Assembly (NCBI GenBank): GCA_019279435.1
Contig: JAAALK010000288.1
Coordinates: forward strand, 70,060,329 to 70,124,328
Origin: Zizania palustris
Lineage: Eukaryota; Streptophyta; Magnoliopsida; Poales; Poaceae
Length of the DNA stretch: 64,000 nt
Direction of reading: 5' to 3'
The notes beneath the pieces are model-generated. The model worked only from the letters and a program-made list of their open reading frames with translations, made no database searches and was not told the origin of the DNA. Shown here piece by piece: positions 33,201 to 42,505 of this stretch (within the stretch, counting starts at the first letter, position 1; the number at the start of each line of letters is the position of its first letter). Both the position numbers and the translations under genes were made by a program.

Positions 33201-33438
33201 ATACAGACAGCAAATTGTATCCCAGGTTTTCAACCAACGCAACATCTTTGAGAGTGAAATTCGAGTTAATTCTTACCACACCTTTACCTTTCACTCTACT
33301 CCTTCGATTGTTTCCGAAGGTGATATGTTCCCTTTGCTTGGTTGTGGTGAGGCTGGAGAACCAAGCTGCATCTCCGGTCATGTGGCGCGAACAACCGGAG
33401 TCCATGATCCACGTGCCCTCCAAGCCTCGATCTGTCGC
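30271..33438 (-). CDS. pol: Sire-1 pol polyprotein (PR-IN-RT-RNase H)
   Basis: Uninterrupted frame of about 1050 codons, in the same frame as gag and separated from it only by the TAG at 33439-33441. Counting from the codon at 33423: protease DSGCSRHMTG at 8-17; GAG-pre-integrase HRRLGHMS near 138; integrase core with D202, D265 and E301 (HMDTVGP, RSDN, NGVVERKNRT); reverse transcriptase with FIGTKWIFK, MDVKSAFLNG and the YVDD box at 734-737; RNase H with SDADFAG, STAEAEY and KHIDVRYHF. It ends CHPYGIL-stop, as Sire-3 does. All catalytic residues look present; one change is SDND where Sire-3 has SDNG. It could be functional if the stop is read through. Confidence 0.93.
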   Translation of the reverse strand, partial: ATDRGLEGTWIMDSGCSRHMTGDAAWFSSLTTTKQREHITFGNNRRSRVKGKGVVRINSNFTLKDVALVENLGYNLLSVSQLLDEGFEVRFHRDTSQVLNSDGVVVCKIFRVGRVFGADFSESSGSSHCLVAHSTSELWKWHRRLGHMSFDLLARLSALGLIRGLPKLKFEKNLVCAPCRHGKMIAASHSPVTTVMTEQPGELLHMDTVGPSRVSSLGGKWYVLVVVDDYSRYSWVFFLASKDEVFSHFRSLALRLFTELPGALKFIRSDNDTEFKNSLFIDFCMEHGIEHQFSAPRVPQQNGVVERKNRTLVEMARTMLDEHRTPRKFWAEAMNTACYISNRIFLRSILNLTSYELRFGRQPKVTHLRVFGCRCFILKRGNLDKFESRSSDEIFLGYTTHGHSYRVYNLETNTVIESCDVTFDESTPSVSSAFEQANEHDMEQTLFEDEDPGEFEDDPLLPSTSTPEADPASTTSARGPEATTSTSVILDHSNAQVEGETASRREAPHHVQRMHPPEQIIGELDQRVTCSHAHFTNAAFVASFEPLDVSHALSDSSWINAMHEELENFERNQVWTLVDPPPNVHFIGTKWIFKNKQGEDGTIVRNKARLVAQGFSQLEGIDFTETFAPVARLEAIRILLAFATSRGFKLYQMDVKSAFLNGFIGEDVYVKQAPGFENPKYPHKVLKLHKALYGLKQAPRAWYDRLKSFLLERGYLMGSVDKTLFTLKHGKYFLLVQIYVDDIIFGGSSHALVAEFADTMSREFEMSMMGELTFFLGLQIKQSKQGTFVHQTKYTKDLLKKFDMSDAKPLATPMATSVALDPDEDGEAVDQKEFRSMIGSLLYLTATRPDIHFAVCLCARFQASPRASHRQAVKRILRYLKHTLEFGIWYSASSSLCLRGYSDADFAGCRIDRKSTSGTCHFLGTSLVCWSSRKQSSVAQSTAEAEYVAAASCCSQILWMVSTLRDFGLDYKSVPLFCDNTSAICIANNPVQHSRTKHIDVRYHFLRDHNEKGDIELQYVDTQHQLADIFTKPLDASRFAYLRGELGICHPYGIL

Positions 33439-35901
33439 CTACACATGAAAAGAACGTCTCGATCGCTCAGTGCTGGGGTGAGTAAAATAATGGCGAGGCA
33501 TCCAGCACTGAGTGACACGAGTAGTAGGCACAGTAAAAGCAGATGGTCTACGCACATGAAAATCAGAATGATGCAAAGTGCGAGGTCTACCTACATGCAA
33601 AGAACGCAAAGCATGACGAGGTCTCCTACTCTGACGAGGTACAAAGCTACTCGCCCGAGGTCTACCACCATATGAAACATGGTGAACACCTCGAGGAGCA
33701 AAACCTCTCCGAGAAGCACGAGGAGCCTCGAAAGCAGGACGAGAGTAGAACTCAGACTCATGCATACCTAAAGATGGGTAATGCATGTCCTGGTAACTCA
33801 TCGCCTGAGCACGTCGCTCATCCTTGATGCGACGGAAACAGAAACCAATCAAATGACCCGCCCGCTGACAATAAGAACAATGAAACACTCTCCTGGGGGC
33901 ACTCTCATGGGTCATAGGAGCAACTCTCACAGGCTCCTTGGGTTTCTTCTGAGTGGTTTTCTTGGGAGGATTTTTCTTGGCAGGAGGAATGGTTTTCTTT
34001 GGTGGATGGGTAGGCTTTTTGGCTGATGGGGTGTCCAACAGAGCTCTCTCTTTCTCTAGGCTGGTGGGAGAGGTAAAAACAGTTTTGGTCTTACTGTCTG
34101 AAGGTAACCTCTCAAAACCCAAACCTAGAGATACCCTGGCTCTGTCAGCACACAACTTGGTTTTGGCCAAGAGCAAATCCATCCTACCCTTTCCCTCAGT
34201 GCATTTGTTTACCACGGAAAGAAGGTATTCATTTTCTGACATGAGGTTCTCAGCTCGCTCTCTAACAGTGCCTAGCTGGTCCTTAAGGGTAATGCAAGTG
34301 TCACAAACAGGTTGCACATCCTTAGAACTACCGACCCTCTCCAATCTAGCCTCCAAATCATGAACATGCTTATCACGTAAATTAATGCTATCGCGTAATA
34401 AAGAGCAGTTCATGCAATCAATAACATCATGAGGTCTAGAATCCACCTCCAAAAACTGCTTCTGTGCAGTCTCAAGCTCAGAGAGAGTTTGAGCATGTAC
34501 AGAACGCAACTGAGCAAGCTCACTCATGACAACAGAACATGATTCACATTCAGCATCATCAAATTTAGACTTAAGCATGGCATATTCAGTAGAAACATTT
34601 TCTAGCCTAAGTCTAAGGTCTTTTCTTTCTCTAGCGGCTTGCACAAGTAATTTATCCTGACCAAGCACTACTTCATTCAGCTCATCTAATTTAATTAGAA
34701 GCTGGTCAGATGATAGGTTTACCTCAGATGAGTCAAGCTCATCGCCGCTGTGATCGCTGTCGGCCATGAAGCAAAGGCCGGTGAAGTCACGTCCCTTCTT
34801 GTCCTTCTTGTCCTCCTTCCTTGGGGACTCCTCCTCCTTAGAGCTCGACTCCTCAGTTGAGGACGTGTCGATGTCGCTGAGAGCAGCAACAAAGGCTCTA
34901 GAAGCGGCCTTGGCTACTTTCTTAGCCATCTTGCCGCGCTTGCCCTTCACAAAGGGCTTCCTCTCCTTTTTGTGGTATTTGGGGCGGTCACTCTCATCTC
35001 TCTTCTTGATTTTGGGGCAATTGGCCTTAATGTGAGAGGTGTCGCCACATTCATAGCAACCACTAAAACCACTTCTCCTCTGATCCCGTCTCTCATGATG
35101 AAAGCGGGTGAACCTCCGGGCAATGAGAGCAAGCTCATCATCAGCTAGAGTGTCCACCTGCTCCTTTGTGACGGAGACCAGGGAGGACAAAGCAAAACCA
35201 TCTGCAAGAACACAAGTGCCTGATGTGCTTGGTTCTGCAGTGGTGCCACGGCTAGTGCTAGAAACCAATGCCAATGGTTGTGGCAAAGAGCTTCTGTGCA
35301 CAGCAAGAGATGCCTTGGCAATCTCTGTGGACTTCAGCTTGCTAAAGAGTTCATCACAGGTCAACGTGTCATAGCCTGTGGACTCCTCAATGCTGGATAT
35401 CTTCACTTACCATATGCTACGGTCAAGAGCATAGAGAAGCTTGATAGCCCTATCGTGATCACTGTAAGCAAGCGTCCCGTTGGATCGCAAGTTACTCACT
35501 ATCGCGTCAAAGCGAGAAAACATGGCATCTACAGATTCACCAGGTGCCTGCACAAACAGCTGATACTGTTGATTGTAGGTGCTTTGGCGCCTGGCCTTAA
35601 TCTGAGCAGAGCCCTCATGAAAGATAGTGAGTGTTGTCCAAATCTCCCTAGCAGTCCTAAGGTGCTGCACCCTATCGAACTCACTTCTACTCAAACCGAT
35701 GAACAGTATGTTTCTTGCCTTGGAATTGGCAATATACTGATCCTTCTCAGTCTGAGAGGTGCGAGTCTCAGGGATGGAGTATTGTGAGTCCACAATCTCC
35801 CAAATTGCATTTCCTTGGCTTAACAAGTAAGCCTCCATGCGCACCTTCCAGTATGCAAAGTCTGTCCCATCGAACAGAGGAATTTTACTGCCTCTATCCA
35901 T
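33439..35901 (-). pseudogene. gag: Sire-1 gag with two zinc knuckles, one internal stop
   Basis: Starts MDRGSKIPLFDGTDFAYWK, the usual copia gag opening, 47 bases after the PBS. After 164 codons a TAA (35407-35409) interrupts LDRSIW-VKISS, where Sire-2 has a Glu codon; the next 655 codons are open. In that second part a CCHC knuckle lies at C117, C120, H125 and C130. A Lys/Glu-rich and coiled-coil segment follows (about 140-410). A Pro/Lys-rich stretch precedes a second CCHC knuckle at C510, C513, H518 and C523, then an Arg/His/Tyr-rich tail. The frame ends at TAG 33439-33441 and pol follows in frame. Expected full gag length is about 820 residues, long for copia. Confidence 0.9.
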
Positions 35902-35948
35902 GTCGCCAACAGATCACAAAACCGGTTAAGGTCAACTGGTGATCTTAA

Positions 35949-35963
35949 CCCGCTCTGATACCA
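35949..35963 (-). other. Sire-1 primer-binding site
   Basis: The minus strand reads TGGTATCAGAGCGGG two bases from the 5' LTR, complementary to the initiator tRNA-Met 3' end. Confidence 0.92.
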
Positions 35964-35965
35964 AT

Positions 35966-37990
35966 TGTTGGACCGGAAACGGCGACCAGAGGGGGGGGGG
36001 GGTGAATGGGAGCTTTTAAAATTTCGGGCTAAAAACTAGCCTTCGGATTCAGTTCTGTCTTCTGCGGAACAGGCTTCGAACACTACCTTCGAAGGTCTGG
36101 TTCGGAGGTACTTCGACACCTTCGAACACAGGCTTCGGAGGAACAAAAGTTCGAAGCCAAGAAGACTTCGCTCCACTTACAACCCTCGGAAATCTACTCT
36201 GCTAAGTCAGTGCAGGCTCCGCACACGAGGTGCTTCGAGCAGGCTTCGCACTTCACCCTTCGCAAGAGTGGACAGCCCTCTGAGGACTTCGACAAAGTAC
36301 TTGGCGACAGCAACTGGTGCTGGGCTTCGTACGCGAAGGTCTACACGCACACAAAACGGACCACGCTAAGGGCTTCGACACAAGAAGCACTACGGGAAAC
36401 GATCAGGGCTTCGCTAGTAAGCACCGAGGTCTTGCCTCGTGTTACACAGAGCGACAGCACACTGAAAAACACACTTCGCGAGAAAAACACCCTTCGCCAA
36501 GACAGGCTTCGGTGAACTAAAAACTAGCGAGGTATGCAACGCGAGCTCAAGCAAAAGCACAAAGAAGCAGGGCTTCGCCGCTTGAACAAGGAACACAAAA
36601 TAAATGAACTCTGGATGAATACAGCGAGGTCTGTTTACAGGAGCTCAATAGTAAATGCTCAAAGTGTTAAATGTTACCTACTGAGCCCCCATATTTATAG
36701 CCCACAGTTCACCCAAAGGAATTGACTACACTACCCCTAGGGTTTACATTCATTTTGTCTCTACAGAACTAAGGGGTACAAAAGGTAGTCCACCTTTATT
36801 CTGGAGGCTTCTCTGTCAGCTTTGTAGAGGGGACAGTGTCAGCCTTTTACAGAACAGACAGTGTCAGCCTTTGCAGTCTTTGACTTTCTGCAGCCTCCCT
36901 TCGCACGCGAGGGGTGCGGTAGCTTCGGTGAGAAGCCTGAAGCCTGTTGGCCTTCGCCTCACCGAAGTCAGTCTCCGATACAGTGACGGTTTTGAGCCGA
37001 AGCCGTCAAAGCTCCTTGGGCCTTCGCACCAACACCTCCGGAGTGGACCACCACGGCTTCGCAGCTTCACCCAGCTCAAACTCCGTCAGTCCGTGTACCG
37101 AAGCCATGCAGGCCGAAGCACCTCAAGTCAACGTTCCTCCGGAGCTAGCCTCGCTCCGAAGCCTTCCACACTCCGAAGCCCCACCTTCTGAGTACCACCC
37201 TTCGAAGTCCCTCCTTCGTCCAAGGCCTCCGCATGAAGCATTCCATGAGCACTTCGACGCAGTGTCTCTCCCCGAGCACACTCCTCGACGAGCCTCACCC
37301 GGACCATGCCTTCGATGCGCCTCGACTTCTGAGACCTTCGTCGGGCCACCTTCGAATGTCTCCCTCCGGAGCACACTTCGAACACCTTGCCTCCGCAGAG
37401 GACTTGATCCATCCAACTCCGAAGTCACTCCATCCGGAGTACCTTCGAAGTGCCTCACCTCCGAGGACTTGTCTCGGAGTACCTTCAGCCGGAGCCACGC
37501 TCCGCACTCTCTGCCTTCACCTGGCGCGTCTCGACCCGAGGACCGACCCGGACCACCTTCGCAGCCACCGTGACGGAGCTCCCCGCTCCCCTGGCATCAA
37601 GCCTCCCGCTTGACCCAGGTTCACCTGGCTCGAACCTTGTCCGTCGCCTCCGAAGTCCCTGCGCACCACAGACAAGCAAACAAGTGTATCCAGTACTCCG
37701 GAGACCTCTCCGGGTTAGCAACCTCCGGCACACACTCCGGTGTACCGCCCAAAGTACCGAAGCCATCGGTACGAACCCTGTCATCGTGTACTGCCGGACC
37801 CCTCCGACGAGCACACTCCGCTGCACAGCTGCAGCAAGCAAACACCGAACACCCTTCGGTGAAACCACCTCCGAAACACCCTTCGGAGGTACCACCTCCG
37901 AAGCCCCTTCGGAGATACCCTTCGAATCAGAGGGTAAAAAGCCTGTCAATCACTCATCACAAAACACCGAAACCAACCCTTGGTTTCTCA
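35966..37990 (-). repeat. Sire-1 5' LTR
   Basis: A 2025-bp partner of 27076-29099, with a minus-strand TATA box at about 36689-36700 and the same poly-G run near 35990. Confidence 0.93.
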
Positions 37991-37995
37991 AAAAG
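37991..37995. repeat. TSD of Sire-1, right copy (AAAAG)
   Basis: Matches 27071-27075. Confidence 0.95.
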
Positions 37996-40077
37996 AGATA
38001 AATTCAAAACAGTAGAGAATCAAGAGCAGATACTTACCTAACAAAGTTGATTCTGTCTATTTTCAACTTGAATTCATCTCTTCTTCAGTTTAGCATAAAA
38101 GGTTCTTTGCAGAGTTGAGAAGTAGTTCTTTGATTGGTTTGGCTCTTCAGAAATCAGATGTGCGGATTTCAATCAATTTTGTATTTTTGCTTGTAATTGA
38201 CTCAATTCATTCAGTTTTTAAGCACAAGTACAGAATGCAGAGAGAGTACACTGTTCAGATTCAAAACACAAATTGATACTCAAACTTGGCTCAGGATAAA
38301 ATTAATCAGAATCAAATCCCAGGAGGTATTATGAGTTCAAAAATGAGGATAATCTGGCTGAATATTAACCTTTTCAGAATAAACATTCAGACAAGTAAAA
38401 AGACTTGGCTGAGGATATAAATTCAGAATCACCTTCTGTAAAACAGTTAGACAAACAACAAAAAGTAGACAGAATAAAGTAAGTGTCAGGTTCTTGTCTG
38501 ATTACAGAATCAACAGAGCTGATGTGAGCAAACTGAGCACCTTTTCATAGTTCTGTCTGCCAAACAGAAATTCTTTGATCTTTAGAAAAATTCAGTCAGA
38601 TTAATGATTCAATTTTATCAAAGTAGTATAATGATATTTTCTGGTAAACAATCAACCATTCAAAACAGATAGGATATAATCAGAGTTGAATCGACTTCTC
38701 AATCCTAAAAAGTTCAGACAAATAACTTCTGCTGTGTATTTTAAAGATCATCTGCAGAAAGGTTCTTTAATTGTTCATATCTTTAAAAACACTAGGATGA
38801 GGAAGAGATTCTCAATTAATTCTAGCTAAATGGTTTCACAGCCAACAGATCCACACAACAGAATAAAACTCAGGTTCTTCTCAGTATTAGGTTGTCCATT
38901 GAGATGAATGAACCATGAGTTATCATCACAGATCAAGCCAAAAAGAAACTAAAACAAATCACATGAAAGGATCTCCAAGTTCTGCAAGAACCATGCCATA
39001 ATTTAATCTGAGAATCTTTTAGGGTGAGTTCTTTTTTAAATTGAGGTGTCACTTTTAAAGAGCAAAATAATCAAGAAGAAATGATAGAAACCTTTTGCAA
39101 ACTTCAAAAATGGAACAATCAAACCATACACAACAGAAGTTGTATAAACATCATACTCGAGTTCTGTAGAGAAATCACCACAAAATAGCTCACAAAACTT
39201 AATCAAGAACAGAAGGACTCATGTGCAAGGTACTCACTGAGCCATAGAGAGAATTGTGTATTTTTCGGACAGTGAACAGGGAAGAGCACTGATGAACATA
39301 GAAAGCAACTAAAGTAAAAGTTTAATAGTGTAGCTACTATGTTCAGCCCAAAAGAGAGAGAGAAACCCATGGCTATGGAACTCTATTTATAGGCCAGCCA
39401 TGGGGTAAAAATTCTAAAAAAACACCCTCTAAAGTCTCTAAATTACATCAAGGTCCTATTCCTTAATATAATTCCAGAATTTAAAAATCCTGAAAAAATA
39501 TTAAAAGAGTACAATTACTCTAGACTACTAAACAAAAATTAACTCTAATTTATTGAAATTATAAACACTTAAATTTCAACGATTTTCAGCAAAAATCGAC
39601 AAATCCTCTCAACTCTTCGACTCATGACACCGCTTTGTGAATTCGAGCGCCAGCAAGCCTCTTCCGCTCTCGATACCCTCGAGTCGTCTGATTACTTGCA
39701 ATGGCCTCTCTTTCGTAGACTCGGTCATCACGCCGTCATGACCAACCGTCTGTCCATGTCTTGCTCGCTCTCTTTGTGCACTCTAGAGATCTTCTCCAAC
39801 TTCACCCGGCCTTCCTGATCCTCCGGCATCGAGCTCCCTGCTTGATCCTTGATCACCCGTCGCTAACGGTTGGTTAGCATCTCCTCCCTACACATACGAG
39901 ACAAGCCAAAACAAGAACCACGACGCACATCGATCCCCTCGGCACAGACCATTCATAACCACACATCAAACCCTTCGATGCAACAAACCATTACAAACTC
40001 ATTCACTCGATTGCTCATCCTTGTCAATCAGTCATCACAAAGACTGAAACCACAGTGCGACCACACTTGGTTTCACA
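37996..40077 (-). repeat. Sire-2 3' LTR, second part
   Basis: Continues from 27075 and ends TTGGTTTCACA at 40077. A minus-strand TATA box (TATAAATAG) lies at about 39384-39392. It aligns along its length with 54510-56566. Confidence 0.85.
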
Positions 40078-40207
40078 ATCTCCCCCTTGATGAGTGCATT
40101 GACAACCCCAAACAGAGATATGATGAAAGTTACAAGTTAAGCGCACAAGTGACCATAAAACCTCATAAAAGAGCAAAACATGTCACTTGGTAAAAGATCT
40201 CCCCTTT

Positions 40208-40299
40208 GGGCAAAAACCTCATGCAAAGCATTCAACTTATGCAAAGCAAAGCCGGGCAAAAACCTCATGCAAAGCATTCAACTTATGCAAAGCAAAGCC
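40208..40299. repeat. 46-bp tandem duplication, two copies
   Basis: The unit beginning GGGCAAAAACCTCATGCAAA occurs at 40208-40253 and again at 40254-40299 with no visible differences. Confidence 0.92.
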
Positions 40300-40713
40300 A
40301 TTACTCCCCCTTAACCAAGCAACCACATCGTGTAAATCATTTCTCCCCCTTTGGCAATGCAAGCATCAAGATGATAAAAGATGCAAAGAGGGGTTTGAGG
40401 GTATAGTATAGATGCAAGCTTTTGAAACATGAGCAATTCCAATTATAGTACAACCAAGCATCTGCCTCGAATATTGTCTAAAAGTACTGAATGAAACACT
40501 CAGATGAATACTATCTAAATAAAAGCATGAGCAAGCATTTTCAAATTTTAGCAAATAAAAGCATCACCACTCTGACTAGCATACTAGACATGGCAAGGCA
40601 TGAGATGCAAAAGCTAATCAAATACTAACCAGATAAGCATATCCCACAAGGAGCTTCAACAAACTTGACATGCAATTGATTCAAGCTTTTTGATTTTTTG
40701 ATTTTTTTATTTT

Positions 40714-40897
40714 AGTGCCAGGGGTTATTTGCAAGTCAACCTTATGCTAACCGACCATGCTAAGCCTAGGTTGAAACCATTAGAAGCTTAAAGCAATGGT
40801 CTCGCAAACACTTCAATGTCCCAGTTCAAACCAAAGTGCTATGGTAAGCAGTCTAGAACAAAGTAGTGTGAAAAAGCAAACCCACCTGGATCTTTTC
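40714..40897 (-). other. Conserved 3' non-coding block (Sire-2 copy)
   Basis: About 184 bp. On the sense strand it starts AAAGATCCAGGTGGGTTTG, contains CTAGACTGCTTACCAT, TTTAAGCTTCTAATGG and CCTAGGCTTAGC, and ends AAATAACCCCTGGCAC. It is strongly similar to 29713-29896 and 61866-62050. Confidence 0.75.
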
Positions 40898-41274
40898 AAT
40901 CTCAACATAAAACAACATGAATATCATTCATTTTCATTTCATTTTCACTTATTTTTCAATTTTTTAAATTTTCAGCACAATATTTTTGAAATGATCAAGT
41001 TGCGTATTAGCATCCAAGTGAAAAGGACAAAGCTATCAAGTATGTAAAAGATAGCAAAAGCACTCAACCTATTTATGCTAGTTTCTAGACTTAAGTAGTG
41101 ATCATTTTTAAATTTTCATAAATAAAAGCCGTGCTCATGAAAAATATCAGATGTAAACAAGCCAAGTGAAATCAATAGTATTAAACACAATATTTCAAAG
41201 GCATTACAAAGCATGTACTTGTAAAAGCAATTAATCATATAACAGAAGCTCATGCAGTGCTACACAACTACCCC

Positions 41275-41310
41275 TCAAAACATGCTAGAAGATCTCGAAT
41301 GCTCAGTGTT
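41275..41310 (-). pseudogene. gag: Last codons of Sire-2 gag, cut off by Gy2
   Basis: Completes the gag frame left at 51303: reading across the Gy2 insertion gives THPNTEHSRSSSMF and a TGA at 41275-41277. The residues after HSRSS and the stop context (TTTTGAGGGG) correspond to the end of pol in Sire-1 and Sire-3 (TTTGTGAGGGGG), marking the pol-deletion junction. Confidence 0.75.
41306..41310. repeat. TSD of Gy2, left copy (GTGTT)
   Basis: GTGTT is repeated at 51298-51302. Joining the flanks gives CTCAGTGTTGGGGTGAGTG, which matches the Sire-1 gag end region (CTCAGTGCTGGGGTGAGTA), confirming the insertion site. Confidence 0.93.
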
Positions 41311-41765
41311 TGTCGCGCCCCGATTTAATAAATCGGGACTTTTATTGAAATTCCATAGAAAATCAATAAAAACAAGACGTTCATCATGAGACCACGTACA
41401 ATACGAGCAATCATTCATGGTTCGTAGACCGCATTAATACAAAAGTGAATAAAGATGAAGAGAAACTAATAAAATAAAGGGTCCTAGATGAACGCCTCCT
41501 TCCAGTCTCGCCTTGACTGGGTCGCTACTCCAGACCTGCATCCTCCTCGTAGTAGACGGGCTCTGATGGTGTAAGTCAACGGGGTGAGTACAGGAGAACT
41601 CAGCAAGCCACCAAATGCAAATATAATGCAAGGTAATAACAAGGGAGATAGTGGCTAGTTTTGCGGAAGCGAGAAATTTGTAAAGCAATTTAATGTGAAC
41701 AATTTATTAGTACTGAAACGTAAACATGTGTATGCATCATAGTCTTCTAACTCGAGGGGTACAGT
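41311..41765 (-). repeat. Inverted arm of Gy2 5' LTR (455 bp)
   Basis: Reverse complement of 41916-42370, about 98% identical by eye. It begins with TGTCGCGCCCCGATTT directly after the TSD and ends in GGGTACAGT, where the sequence switches to direct LTR orientation. Confidence 0.93.
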
Positions 41766-41915
41766 GGTACATCTCTGATCAGAGTAATTTAATCTTTCCG
41801 AAAAGTCGAGCCCACGGTTAAGGGCGGGTTGTGTGACTACTCGCAGTTAGTTTACAGTTGTTTGAATGGTTGCGTTATTCATGGCATGTAAGGACCGTTG
41901 AGCGAGGTGGGGCTG
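41766..41915 (+). repeat. Single-copy spacer of the Gy2 LTR palindrome (150 bp)
   Basis: Direct-orientation LTR sequence corresponding to about 50690-50845 of the 3' LTR. Confidence 0.88.
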
Positions 41916-42370
41916 ACTGTACCCCTCGAGTTAGAAGATGATGATGCATACACATGTTTACGTTTCAGTACTAATAAATTGTTCACATTAAATTGCTTTA
42001 CAAATTTCTCGCTTCCGCAAAACTAGCCACTATCTCCCTTGTTATTACCTTGCATTATATTTGCATTCGGTGGCTTGCTGAGTACTCCTGTACTCACCCC
42101 ATTGACTTACACCATCAGAGCCCATCTACTACGAGGAGGATGCAGGTCTGGAGTAGCGACCCAGTCAAGGCGAGACTGGAAGGAGGCGTTCATCTAGGAC
42201 CCTTTATTTTATTAGTTTCTCTTCATCTTTATTCACTTTTGTATTAATGCGGTCTACGAACCGTGAATGATTGCTCGTATTGTACGTGGTCTCATGATGA
42301 ACGTCTTGTTTTTATTGATTTTCTATGGAATTTCAATAAAAGTCCCGATTTATTAAATCGGGGCGCGACA
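41916..42370 (+). repeat. Direct arm of Gy2 5' LTR (455 bp)
   Basis: Normal LTR 3' end, terminating GGGGCGCGACA at 42370, four bases before the PBS. It is the template or partner of the inverted arm. Confidence 0.93.
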
Positions 42371-42373
42371 AGA

Positions 42374-42387
42374 TGGTATCAGAGCCG
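42374..42387 (+). other. Gy2 primer-binding site
   Basis: TGGTATCAGAGCCG, identical to the Gy1 site and the same distance from the LTR end. Confidence 0.92.
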
Positions 42388-42505
42388 ACTTGACTGTAGG
42401 AAGCCAAACAGACCTGACCTTAGGACTTATATTAACCTTAATTTCTTACAAAATTACTTAACCTCTCATCTTCCGAGATTTTCACAAAAATTTTCTCTCT
42501 TGTAG

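Larger units (their letters stand above)
27076..37990 (-). mobile_element. Sire-1: near-intact SIRE/Maximus-type Ty1/copia element
   Basis: A 10.9-kb element with 2.02-kb LTRs (27076-29099 and 35966-37990), PBS, gag, pol, a 1.2-kb 3' non-coding region and a polypurine tract. The LTRs differ at only about ten positions by eye, so the insertion is young. The gene order PR-IN-RT-RH is that of Ty1/copia. A long gag with a coiled-coil region and LTR ends of the GGTCCAACA type point to the SIRE/Maximus clade (inferred). No env-like ORF follows pol. Only two stops, both in frame, break gag-pol. Confidence 0.94.
40078..41274 (-). other. Sire-2 3' non-coding region and polypurine tract
   Basis: The minus-strand polypurine tract ATCAAGGGGGAGAT (40079-40092) adjoins the LTR. 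The region contains purine-rich tracts like those of Sire-1, a 46-bp tandem duplication (40208-40299) and the conserved block at 40714-40897. It directly follows the gag stop at 41275-41277; no pol is present. Confidence 0.75.

Noticed and set aside
41434..42247. An 84-residue ORF (MLYKFLASAKLATIS...) present at 41434-41688 (minus), 41993-42247 (plus) and 50920-51174 (plus).
   Set aside because: The three copies are the same LTR segment, recently duplicated by the palindrome and the 3' LTR. Identity follows from DNA identity, and no relative is seen in the diverged Gy1 LTR.
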